In this document: piece by piece, positions 1 through 5,272 of the stretch
Layout of the letters: every line of letters begins with the position of its first letter
How positions within the stretch are numbered: position 1 is the first letter of the stretch
From: an uncultured Polaromonas sp.
GTDB taxonomy: Bacteria > Pseudomonadota > Gammaproteobacteria > Burkholderiales > Burkholderiaceae
Length of the DNA stretch: 6,922 nt
NCBI GenBank assembly: GCA_946479075.1
Contig: CAMLDT010000183.1
Location: 1 to 6,922 of the forward strand
Reading direction: 5' to 3'
The notes under the pieces: model-generated
Databases searched by the model: none
Seen by the model: only the letters and a program-made list of their open reading frames with translations
Told to the model about the DNA's origin: nothing
Position numbers and translations under genes: made by a program

Positions 1-501
1 GGCGTAGATCTCGCGCAGTTCGCGCGTGGTGTCCGGTCCGAGGCAGGAGAACATCAGAAAGCCGCCGACCTTCAGCGCCCGGTGCCACTGGGCGATCAGG
101 GCCTGCGGGTCGGCCGCTTCGTGCAGGGCCATGTTGGCCCAGAGCATGTCCACGCCGGCCTCCGGCGCCGCATCAAAACGCACCGCAGGACCGCTCCAGC
201 GCTTCAGGTGCCACCACGGCTTTGCTATTGCTTTGATAGCTGCTTGCGCTCGTCCCTGCTGGGGTTCAAGCACAAAACATGTTGAATCCGGATAGCGGGC
301 GGCAAGTTGCCGGTGGGCCTGCACGCCGCCGCGCAGTGCGCCCCAGTGCAGCCAGGCCTGCGGCTGCAGGCGTATCCATTGCAGCCGGTCCAGCATGCGC
401 TGCGCGACTTCCTCGTGCAGCCAGGGTGACAGCGGTGGCGCCACGCGCTGCCAGCGCGCAACAGCAGTCGGGTCCAGGGTGGGCGGGCGTTCAGTAGGCA
501 T
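1..501 (-). CDS. BioC-like SAM-dependent methyltransferase, C-terminus off the window
   Basis: The frame is open from an ATG at 501 to the left edge, giving 167 residues with no stop, so the gene continues outside. Residues 120-167 resemble BioC (malonyl-ACP O-methyltransferase, early biotin synthesis): a WANMALHEAADPQAL stretch, then a K-V-G-G-F turn, then FSCLGPDT at 151-158 followed by R-E-L-R. This matches the LFSNLALQW and FSTFGPDTLRELR blocks of the family. The usual glycine-rich SAM motif I (family type DLGCGTG) is degenerate here, reading HWGALRGG at 52-59, before the acidic strand end CFVLEP (75-80). Some Burkholderiales BioC-like proteins are divergent, so the reaction is uncertain. 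Residues 84-94 are encoded by a short palindromic repeat. The gene diverges from comF across a 39-bp spacer. I see no strong Shine-Dalgarno site. The methyltransferase family is fairly sure, the BioC role less so. Confidence 0.8.
   Translation of the reverse strand, partial: MPTERPPTLDPTAVARWQRVAPPLSPWLHEEVAQRMLDRLQWIRLQPQAWLHWGALRGGVQAHRQLAARYPDSTCFVLEPQQGRAQAAIKAIAKPWWHLKRWSGPAVRFDAAPEAGVDMLWANMALHEAADPQALIAQWHRALKVGGFLMFSCLGPDTTRELREIYA
221..250. repeat. Short palindromic dispersed-repeat-like element inside the BioC-like gene
   Basis: On the plus strand GCTAT (224-228) and ATAGC (236-240) form a perfect 5-bp inverted repeat around a 7-base loop, followed by AGCTGCTTGCGCT. From memory, Comamonadaceae genomes carry many short intergenic copies built on GCTAT...ATAGCTGCTTGCGC; I cannot search for that here. 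In this window it lies inside a coding region and is read in frame as RAQAAIKAIAK (residues 84-94) with no stop. Its lower GC stands out from the surrounding codons. Seeing the palindrome is certain; its identity as a dispersed family member is recollection. Confidence 0.5.
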
Positions 502-540
502 CAATGGCACAGAAGGGCAAGCGCCGAGTATATTGACACG

Positions 541-1290
541 ATGTTGCTGCGCCTGCCCACACCGGCTTTCCTGTTGCGGGCCCTGGCCAGCCAGTGCGCA
601 GTCTGCCGCAGCTGGCCGTCGCAACGCGTCTGCACAGCGTGCAGCAGCCGCTTCGGCCAGCCGCGGGCCCGTTGCATCACTTGCGCACTCACCCTTCCAG
701 CCGACCTGTCGGCCGGTCGCGGCGCACCGTCGCTGCAGTGCGCCAGCTGCATGCGGGAGCCGCCGCCGCTGGACGCCTGCTTTGCCGCCATGCCTTATGC
801 CTACCCGTGGTCGGATCTGGTCGCGCGCTACAAATTCGGGGGCGATGCGGCCTGGGCGGCCAGCCTCGCGCCCTTGATGCTGCGTGTTCCCGCCATAGCG
901 CAATGCCTGGCCGGCCTGGCGTGCACCGATCACCTGATGCCCATCCCCTTGTCCGCGGAGCGCCTGCAGTCACGCGGCTTCAACCAGGCCTGGGAACTGG
1001 CCAGGGCACTGGCACGCCAGAGCGGCACCTCCGCCCGAGCGGATGCCCGGCTGTTGCTGCGCATCCGGCACACCCCGCCGCAAACCCAGCTCAAGCGCGA
1101 AGCCCGGCTGCGCAACGTCAGGGGCGCTTTTGTGGTGGATCCGCTGCGCGTGCGGGACATCCAGGGGCGCCGTGTGTTGCTGGTCGATGATGTGATGACC
1201 AGTGGGGCGTCGCTGTTCTCCGCGGCGCAGGCCTTGCGGGAGGCCGGCGCCGCCACCGTCAGTGCCGTCGTGTTTGCGCGGACGGAATAA
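541..1290 (+). CDS. comF: ComF family phosphoribosyltransferase-like protein
   Basis: A 249-residue protein, normal for the ComF/GntX family. The N-terminal third holds four CxxC pairs (C19/C22, C31/C34, C45/C48, C67/C70), the zinc-ribbon-like part seen in ComF proteins. The C-terminal part is a type I phosphoribosyltransferase fold: PIPLS near 135-138, RGFNQ at 145-149, the family block QTQLKREARLRN at 181-192, and the PRPP-binding loop VLLVDDVMTSGAS at 212-224. ComF is needed for DNA uptake in naturally transformable bacteria and acts in the cytoplasm; its enzymatic substrate is not settled. The ATG at 541 is used because the family N-terminus fits. There is no clear Shine-Dalgarno site, but a TATATT at 529-534 sits where a -10 would make an almost leaderless message (weak inference). 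trmL follows after 95 bp. Confidence 0.92.
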   Translation: MLLRLPTPAFLLRALASQCAVCRSWPSQRVCTACSSRFGQPRARCITCALTLPADLSAGRGAPSLQCASCMREPPPLDACFAAMPYAYPWSDLVARYKFGGDAAWAASLAPLMLRVPAIAQCLAGLACTDHLMPIPLSAERLQSRGFNQAWELARALARQSGTSARADARLLLRIRHTPPQTQLKREARLRNVRGAFVVDPLRVRDIQGRRVLLVDDVMTSGASLFSAAQALREAGAATVSAVVFARTE

Positions 1291-1385
1291 GGCCGCTGGC
1301 TGTGGTTCCCGCGTTGGCGGATCAGTCCGTGCGTTTGCCCTTGCTCGAATAAAAACCTGGCGTTGGCGCAGACGACAATCGGGCC

Positions 1386-1865
1386 ATGTTCAATATCGTT
1401 CTGGTCGAGCCTGAAATTCCGCCGAATACCGGCAATGTGATCCGTCTGGCGGCCAACACCGGCTGCCGCCTGCACCTGGTCGAACCGCTGGGCTTTTCAA
1501 TGGACGACAAACACATGCGGCGGGCCGGGCTTGATTACCACGAGTACGCCGAACTCACGCGCCACGCCGACTGGGCGGCTTTTCTGGCCACCGCGCAGCC
1601 AGATCCGCGGCGGATGTTTGCGCTGACCACCCGTGGGACGCGGCTGGTGCATGACACCGCCTTTGCGCCCGGCGACTGGCTGGTGTTCGGCTCGGAAACC
1701 CGGGGCCTCGCGCCGGAACTGCGTGAGAGTTTCGAGCCGGCGCAGCGCCTGAAACTGCCCATGCGCGCCGGCCAGCGCAGCCTCAATTTGTCGAACGCCG
1801 TGGCCGTGACCGTGTTTGAAGCGTGGCGGCAGAACGGTTTTACTGAAACCGTCAGCCCGGCTTAA
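1386..1865 (+). CDS. trmL: tRNA (cytidine(34)-2'-O)-methyltransferase TrmL
   Basis: A 159-residue protein, the size of a stand-alone SPOUT domain of the TrmL (YibK) type. Family hallmarks are intact: EPEIPPNTGN at 8-17, the knot segment FGSETRGL at 101-108, and LPMRAGQRSLNLSNAVAV at 124-141, followed by EAWRQ. In TrmL the deep trefoil knot formed by the last two motifs binds S-adenosylmethionine, and the homodimer 2'-O-methylates the wobble nucleotide of tRNA-Leu isoacceptors. It lies downstream of comF in the same direction with a 95-bp gap in which I see no convincing promoter, so co-transcription is possible. Its TAA stop overlaps the stop of the convergent LysR gene within the palindromic TTAA at 1862-1865. 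No residues appear missing. Confidence 0.95.
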   Translation: MFNIVLVEPEIPPNTGNVIRLAANTGCRLHLVEPLGFSMDDKHMRRAGLDYHEYAELTRHADWAAFLATAQPDPRRMFALTTRGTRLVHDTAFAPGDWLVFGSETRGLAPELRESFEPAQRLKLPMRAGQRSLNLSNAVAVTVFEAWRQNGFTETVSPA

Positions 1866-2779
1866 CGGTCTGCAGGCGCCTGCGGTGCAAACTCGGCCAG
1901 GAAGTCGAGGAAGGCCCGGGTCCGGGCCGGCATGAATTTGCGCGTCGGCAAGGCCGCATAAATCGTGAAGCGCCCGAAGATCCAGTCCGGCAGCACCTGA
2001 ACCAGCGTGCCGCGCGCCAGATGCGGGGCGACCAGCATGCGCGATAAAAAAGTGATGCCGGCGCCGTCCAGCGCGGCGCGCAGCAGCACATCGAAGCTGG
2101 TGGTTTCCAGCGCAGGTTTGACATCCACCTCGACCGCATCGCCGCCCGCCAGCGGATGCAGGCGGGCCTGCCGCCCGTAGTGACCGGAGTTTTGCGGCCA
2201 CTGGAATTTCAGGTAGGTGTGCTCACGCAGCGCCTGCGGCGTTGCCGGCGTGCCGGCGCGCTGCAGGTAGTCGGGCGACGCGCAGACAATCCAGTCCGTT
2301 GTTGCCAGCGGCCTGGCCACGATGTCACCGTCAAAACCTTCGTCGACCACCAGAAAGGTCACGTCGAACTCCTCGATGCGCGGCTGCGGAAAGGGGTCGA
2401 TCGCCAGATCCAGCACGACTTTGGGATGGCGCGCATGCCAGGTGGCAATGCGCGGTGATAAAAAGTACGAGGCCAGCACCGGCGTTGCCAGCACATGCAG
2501 CGTGCCTTGCAGCTCACGGGTATGCGCCGTTGCCGCCGATTCGGCGTCTTCCACCTCGGACAGAATGCTGCGCACACGTATCAGGTAGGCTTCGCCCGCG
2601 TCGGTCAGGGACAGCTTGCGCGTGGTGCGCTGCAACAGGCGCACCCCGAGGTGCTCCTCCAGGGCTGCCACCATGCGGGTGACCCCCGCAGGCGACATGT
2701 CCAGCGCGCGCGCCGCCGAAGCGAAGCCGCCCTCATCAATGACGCGCTGGAAAACCTTCATTGATTGCAGTCTATCCAT
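1862..2779 (-). CDS. LysR-family transcriptional regulator, module 1
   Basis: The chosen start (ATG at 2779) gives 305 residues, standard for LysR regulators. An in-frame ATG at 2827 would add 16 residues but lies upstream of a good promoter, and the paralogue at 3746-4714 also begins MDRL-SM. Residues 1-70 form the winged helix-turn-helix: GGFASAARALDMSP at 17-30, recognition helix around 30-40, and the wing LLQRTTRKLSLTDAG at 48-62. The remainder is a LysR substrate-binding (periplasmic-binding-protein-like) domain with the usual PKVVLDL and DGAGI blocks. This points to a CrgA/DsdC-like branch of LysR proteins with unknown effector. It is divergent from two small exported-protein genes, the classical layout for a LysR regulator and its target. 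Its last 4 bp overlap trmL tail to tail. By my alignment 49 of the first 70 residues match the second LysR here. Confidence 0.93.
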   Translation of the reverse strand: MDRLQSMKVFQRVIDEGGFASAARALDMSPAGVTRMVAALEEHLGVRLLQRTTRKLSLTDAGEAYLIRVRSILSEVEDAESAATAHTRELQGTLHVLATPVLASYFLSPRIATWHARHPKVVLDLAIDPFPQPRIEEFDVTFLVVDEGFDGDIVARPLATTDWIVCASPDYLQRAGTPATPQALREHTYLKFQWPQNSGHYGRQARLHPLAGGDAVEVDVKPALETTSFDVLLRAALDGAGITFLSRMLVAPHLARGTLVQVLPDWIFGRFTIYAALPTRKFMPARTRAFLDFLAEFAPQAPADR

Positions 2780-2789
2780 AGTGAAATAA

Positions 2790-2818
2790 ATTGTAGTCTT
2801 ATTCTTACACTGTTTCAA
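2790..2818 (-). promoter_or_regulatory. Sigma-70-type promoter of lysR1
   Basis: On the minus strand TTGAAA (2818-2813, -35) and TACAAT (2795-2790, -10) each match consensus at 5 of 6 bases and are separated by exactly 17 bp. Transcription would start near 2783, only a few bases before the ATG at 2779, so the lysR1 message would be almost leaderless. It also rules against the upstream ATG at 2827 as the start. The match is seen; activity is inferred. Confidence 0.65.
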
Positions 2819-2824
2819 TAACTG

Positions 2825-2866
2825 CAATGGTTAATTGATGACCAAGTAGTTTTCAAATGATCTTGG
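2825..2866. promoter_or_regulatory. Possible operator region between lysR1 and the small genes
   Basis: Two small inverted repeats lie upstream of the lysR1 -35 box. CAAT (2825-2828) pairs with ATTG (2834-2837) around 5 bases, and CCAAG (2842-2846) pairs with CTTGG (2862-2866) around 15 bases. LysR proteins usually bind dyads in the divergent spacer, so either could be a binding site. The arms are short and could be chance in this AT-rich stretch. The module 2 spacer also has a dyad close to its LysR start (CAATT-G-AATTG, 4767-4777). Confidence 0.3.
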
Positions 2867-2883
2867 CCGTTTTAAAGTTCAGT

Positions 2884-2991
2884 CATCGATGAGCCGAAAC
2901 AGAGATTAACGACTCACCGAGGATGGACAGACGGGGAACAACTTCTCCGCCATGCCCGGAATGTCTTACCAACTTTTTAAGGATTTTCATC
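2884..2991 (+). promoter_or_regulatory. Conserved leader of the first small exported-protein gene, with imperfect hairpin/dyad
   Basis: This stretch is paralogous to 4820-4928. The arms CATCGATGAGCCG (2884-2896) and CGACTCACCGAGG (2910-2922) can pair at 10 of 13 positions around a 13-base loop. Both arms are identical in the second leader, while the loop is not. Next come the conserved TGGACAGACGGGG (2924-2936), a possible second stem CGGGG/CTCCG (2932-2936 with 2945-2949, one G-U pair), the conserved GCCCGGAATGTCTTA (2954-2968), and the ribosome binding site AAGGA (2979-2983) 8 bases before the ATG. A TTGGC at 2863-2867 also recurs upstream of the second leader, 16-17 bp before ATCGAT. The dyad could be an RNA structure in a transcribed leader or a DNA operator. 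No riboswitch class that I know is recognised. Confidence 0.6.
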
Positions 2992-3300
2992 ATGAACACG
3001 AAATTTTTCACTTCCGCCCTGATCGCCGTTGCCAGCCTGGCTTCCGTCAACGCATTTGCCGCTGGCGCTGACAACCCCCCTGAGCAGAAAAGCAGCTTCA
3101 TGAGCATGCAGACCCGTGCAGAAGTCCGGGCCCAGGCCCTGACCGCGAAAAAAGGTCCGGTCACAGCCAGCAGCCAGGTGGACGGCGGCATGGTGGCCTC
3201 CGCCACGCCGGTGACCAGCGAACGCAGCCGCATCGACGTGCGCGCCCAAGCGTCGCAGGACGCCGGCACCAGTTTCAACCCTGCTCCCGGCCGCGCTTGA
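2992..3300 (+). CDS. Small exported protein, DUF4148-like, copy 1
   Basis: A 102-residue protein from the ATG at 2992. An upstream in-frame ATG at 2923 is rejected because it would put 23 residues before the signal peptide, the second leader has no matching ATG, and AAGGA lies 8 bases before 2992. Residues 1-23 are a Sec signal peptide (K4, hydrophobic 5-19, A-F-A at 21-23), predicting a mature protein of 79 residues starting AGADN in the periplasm or outside. The mature part is hydrophilic and low in complexity, with two related motifs, RAEVRAQA at 42-49 and RIDVRAQA at 80-87, a middle VTASSQVDGGM, and a PAPGRA end. The short exported form and R-A-E-V-R-A resemble DUF4148 proteins, common in Burkholderiales, of unknown function. 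Likely one transcript with the copy at 3352. No cysteine, lipobox or membrane anchor is present. Confidence 0.85.
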   Translation: MNTKFFTSALIAVASLASVNAFAAGADNPPEQKSSFMSMQTRAEVRAQALTAKKGPVTASSQVDGGMVASATPVTSERSRIDVRAQASQDAGTSFNPAPGRA

Positions 3301-3351
3301 GCGTTGAGCCAACCCTTTTCTTACCCAATTGATTTTTCAAAGGACTTCACC

Positions 3352-3660
3352 ATGAACACGAAATTTTTCACCTCCGCCCTGATCGCCGTTGCCAGCCTGG
3401 CTTCCGTCAACGCATTTGCCGCTGGCGCCGACAACCCCCCTGAGCAGAAAAGCAACTTCATGAGCATGCAGACCCGTGCCGAAGTCCGTGCCGCGGCGCT
3501 GTCCGTGCAAAAAGGCCCTGTCACCGCCAGCAGCCAGGTGGACGGCGGCATGACCGTCTCGTCCACATCGCTGACCAGCGACAGCAGCCGCAGCGACGTG
3601 CGCGCCCAGGCAGCACAGGACACGGACGTGCGCTACAACCCCGCTCCCGGCCGCGCATAA
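3352..3660 (+). CDS. Small exported protein, DUF4148-like, copy 2
   Basis: A 102-residue paralogue of the preceding gene. The ATG at 3352 is preceded by AAAGGA (3339-3344) with 7 bases between, and aligns with the start of copy 1; an in-frame ATG at 3304 would add 16 residues before the signal peptide and is not favoured. Residues 1-23 (cleavage after A-F-A) and the mature start through residue 45 are nearly the same as in copy 1; the only change up to there is N35 for S35. The second half differs more but keeps VTASSQVDGGM, the motif RSDVRAQA at 80-87 (first motif RAEVRAAA at 42-49) and PAPGRA at the end. It lies 51 bp behind copy 1 with no terminator or full leader between, so it is probably the second gene of an operon. 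Tandem hairpins and an intrinsic terminator follow. Function unknown. Confidence 0.85.
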   Translation: MNTKFFTSALIAVASLASVNAFAAGADNPPEQKSNFMSMQTRAEVRAAALSVQKGPVTASSQVDGGMTVSSTSLTSDSSRSDVRAQAAQDTDVRYNPAPGRA

Positions 3661-3675
3661 ACACGCGCGCAGGAA

Positions 3676-3692
3676 GGCCTGCGCTGCAGGCC
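3676..3692 (+). other. Perfect GC-rich hairpin in the 3' untranslated region of copy 2
   Basis: GGCCTGC (3676-3682) and GCAGGCC (3686-3692) form a perfect 7-bp stem with a GCT loop, 15 bases after the stop and 9 bases before the terminator stem. It has no T run of its own. A similar free-standing hairpin occupies the same place behind the third small gene, suggesting a role in message stability or termination. Confidence 0.6.
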
Positions 3693-3701
3693 GACGAACC
3701 C

Positions 3702-3736
3702 ACCCGCCCGGGCGCCAAAGCCCGCGCGGGTTTTTT
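3702..3736 (+). terminator. Intrinsic terminator of the small-gene operon, module 1
   Basis: ACCCGCCCGGGC (3702-3713) pairs with GCCCGCGCGGGT (3720-3731) at 11 of 12 positions around a 6-base loop, followed directly by six T residues (3731-3736). It terminates plus-strand transcription 9 bp before the stop of the convergent lysR2. The minus-strand side has no T run, so it is not obviously bidirectional. Confidence 0.9.
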
Positions 3737-3745
3737 CATGCGCGC

Positions 3746-4714
3746 TCAGGCCTTCGGCGGCCCCTTGGCGGCCACCGAAGGCGCTGCATCGGGCCACGTC
3801 CGCTGGGCCTCGGCAGTTTTCAGGCGCGTCTGCTCGATCAGGAACTCCATGAAGACCCGGGCCCGTGCGGGAATGTACTTGCGGCTGGGCAGCGCGGCAT
3901 ACAGCGTGAAACGGCCAGTGATCCAGGGCGCGAGCACCCGGCGCAACTGCCCGTCCCGCAGGTAGTTGGCCACCAGATCCAGCGGCTGGGCGCTGATGCC
4001 CGCGCCGTCCAGCGTGGCGCGCATCAGGGTGTCGCTGTGGTTGGCCAGCAGCACCGGCTTGAGGTCCACCGCCACTTCGCGGTCCTCTTCCTGGGGGTTC
4101 ATCAGCAGCCATTCGCGCTGCCGCAGCCCGGCATGGTTGAGACGCAGCATCGCGTGTTGCTTCAGGTCGTCCGGCTGCAGCGGCAGGCCGGCACTGCGCA
4201 AATAACGCGGCGAGGCGCAGAGCAGCCCTTCTGAAACAATGACCGGCCGTGCCACCACGTTGGCGTCATAGAGGCGCCCGGCACCCAGAATCGTCAGGTC
4301 GAAATCCTCAATCGGCGGCACCAGGGGAGAGTCCACCGTGATGTCCAGCACCACCTTGGGATAACGCCGCCGGAATTCCGCCACCAGAGGCGCCAGGATG
4401 TGCACCGCCATCACCGGCTGGGTATGAATGCGCAGCACCCCCGCCAGTTCGTCAGTTTGCTGGCGCGTCGAGGCTTCTGCCTCGCTCACGTCGTTCAGGA
4501 TGTGGCGCACGCGCTGCAGATAAGACTGCCCGGCCTCCGTCAGTGACAGCTTGCGTGTGGTGCGCTGCAACAGGCGGGCGCCCAGATGCTCTTCCAGATC
4601 GGTGATCAGCCGGGTCATGACCGCCGGCGACATGTCCAGGGTGCGGGAGGCCGCTGCAAAACTTCCGTCGTCCACCACCTGCTGGAAGGCACGCATCGAT
4701 AAAAGTCGGTCCAT
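3746..4714 (-). CDS. LysR-family transcriptional regulator, module 2
   Basis: A 322-residue LysR regulator beginning MDRLLSM at 4714, with AGGTG (minus strand) about 8 bases upstream as a moderate ribosome binding site. The N-terminal winged helix-turn-helix (GSFAAASRTLDMSP at 17-30, wing LLQRTTRKLSLTEAG at 48-62) aligns without gaps to the regulator at 1862-2779, 49 of 70 residues identical by my count. The effector-binding domain also aligns (PKVVLDI, VVARP, CASP-YL, DLKP, TLDGAGI, GRFTLYAALPSRKYIPAR) but is more divergent, so the two may sense different ligands. The C-terminus carries about 20 extra residues rich in A, P and K. It diverges from the third small gene over a 214-bp spacer. 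I see no convincing -35/-10 pair, unlike lysR1. Effector unknown. Confidence 0.94.
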   Translation of the reverse strand: MDRLLSMRAFQQVVDDGSFAAASRTLDMSPAVMTRLITDLEEHLGARLLQRTTRKLSLTEAGQSYLQRVRHILNDVSEAEASTRQQTDELAGVLRIHTQPVMAVHILAPLVAEFRRRYPKVVLDITVDSPLVPPIEDFDLTILGAGRLYDANVVARPVIVSEGLLCASPRYLRSAGLPLQPDDLKQHAMLRLNHAGLRQREWLLMNPQEEDREVAVDLKPVLLANHSDTLMRATLDGAGISAQPLDLVANYLRDGQLRRVLAPWITGRFTLYAALPSRKYIPARARVFMEFLIEQTRLKTAEAQRTWPDAAPSVAAKGPPKA

Positions 4715-4819
4715 AGGGTTTACACCTAATAAGTCAAGCCCCCATTATTCCTGATTTAGAAATTAACAATTGAATTGGATGCTGTTTTTCTTCGATGTTG
4801 GCAATAGTACAGTTGATCC
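4715..4819. promoter_or_regulatory. AT-rich divergent spacer of module 2
   Basis: This AT-rich stretch separates lysR2 from the second conserved leader and should hold the promoters of both. A perfect dyad CAATT-G-AATTG lies at 4767-4777. TTGGCA at 4798-4803 is 17 bp from ATCGAT (4821-4826), and module 1 has TTGGCC at 16 bp from the same hexamer. ATCGAT is a poor -10, so this is only a shared spacing, not a convincing promoter. For lysR2, AATAAT-like elements occur without a good -35. Confidence 0.35.
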
Positions 4820-4928
4820 CATCGATGAGCCGATACCAACAAGACGACTCACCGAGGCTGGACAGACGGGGTTGATGATGCCCGCCCGCCCGGAAATGTC
4901 TTATTAACTTTTGAAAAGGATATTCATC
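4820..4928 (+). promoter_or_regulatory. Conserved leader of the third small exported-protein gene, with imperfect hairpin/dyad
   Basis: This is the second copy of the leader at 2884-2991. Arms CATCGATGAGCCG (4820-4832) and CGACTCACCGAGG (4845-4857) are identical in all 26 positions to module 1, with a different 12-base loop. The stretch TGGACAGACGGGG (4859-4871) is also shared. The following potential stem is CGGG/CCCG (4867-4870 with 4881-4884), a different pairing from CGGGG/CTCCG in module 1. GCCCGGAAATGTCTTA (4888-4903) and the ribosome binding site AAAAGGA complete the copy. The first arm is 109 bases before the ATG here and 108 in module 1. RNA leader and operator are both possible. Confidence 0.6.
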
Positions 4929-5234
4929 ATGAACTCGAAATTTCTCGCTTCCGCCCTCATCGCTGCTGCCGGCTTCACTTCTGCCGGCGCATTTGCCGCT
5001 GGCGCTGACGGCGCCGTTGATGTCCAGACCACGCTGACCAGCAATGTGAGCCGTGCCGAAGTGCGCGCCCAGGCCCTGAACGCCAAGTCGGCACCCGTGA
5101 CCGCCAGCCACCTGGTCGATGGCGGCACTGTGGTGGTTGCCAGCCCTGCCGCCGGCACCCGCAGCCGCGCCGATGTCCGCGCTGAAGCCGTCCAGGCAGG
5201 TCAGCGTTTTGGTTCGGCTCCCGGCCGCGCCTGA
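4929..5234 (+). CDS. Small exported protein, DUF4148-like, copy 3
   Basis: A 101-residue protein with AAAAGGA (4914-4920) 8 bases before the ATG. Residues 1-23 form a Sec signal peptide (MNSKF start, hydrophobic core, A-F-A before AGAD). The mature protein keeps the family plan: motif RAEVRAQA at 42-49, VTASHLVDGG at 57-66, motif RADVRAEA at 80-87 and the SAPGRA end. Residues 29-40 differ from copies 1 and 2, which carry a PPEQKS stretch there. Similarity to copies 1 and 2 is clear in protein but modest in DNA, so this is the older branch of the family. It has its own leader, its own divergent LysR regulator and its own terminator, so it is probably a single-gene unit. Function unknown. Confidence 0.85.
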   Translation: MNSKFLASALIAAAGFTSAGAFAAGADGAVDVQTTLTSNVSRAEVRAQALNAKSAPVTASHLVDGGTVVVASPAAGTRSRADVRAEAVQAGQRFGSAPGRA

Positions 5235-5248
5235 TCGCGCCTGACCCC

Positions 5249-5269
5249 GCGGCTGCCTTGCGCAGCCGC
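5249..5269 (+). other. Perfect GC-rich hairpin in the 3' untranslated region of copy 3
   Basis: GCGGCTGC (5249-5256) and GCAGCCGC (5262-5269) make a perfect 8-bp stem with a 5-base loop, 14 bases after the stop and 3 bases before the terminator stem. It corresponds in position, not in sequence, to the hairpin at 3676-3692. Confidence 0.6.
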
Positions 5270-5272
5270 CAG

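Larger units (their letters stand above)
2992..3660 (+). repeat. Tandem gene duplication with a 360-bp period
   Basis: The genes at 2992-3300 and 3352-3660 have equal length and align without a gap. I count 4 differences over the first 137 bases (about 97% identity) but 38 over the remaining 172 (about 78%). The 51-bp spacer also repeats the last part of the leader, including the ribosome binding site. This is a local duplication, perhaps with later gene conversion of the 5' half. Confidence 0.9.

Noticed and set aside
395..877. 160-residue plus-strand frame
   Set aside because: Shadow of the BioC-like gene and comF; high in A, R, C and S as expected for an off-frame read.
1497..2201. 234-residue minus-strand frame across trmL and lysR1
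   Set aside because: Overlaps two well-identified genes; its sequence is repetitive and unlike any domain.
2780..2827. Extended N-terminus of lysR1 from ATG 2827
   Set aside because: It lies upstream of the TTGAAA/TACAAT promoter, and the paralogue starts at the equivalent of ATG 2779.
2887..2925. Hammerhead-ribozyme-like core (CGATGAGCCGAAAC) in the first leader
   Set aside because: The full CUGAUGA core and a proper stem II are missing, and the second leader has GATA in place of GAAA although the flanking arms are identical.
2923..2991. Extended N-terminus of small protein copy 1 from ATG 2923
   Set aside because: It would precede a clear signal peptide with 23 unrelated residues, has no counterpart in module 2, and the ribosome binding site fits ATG 2992.
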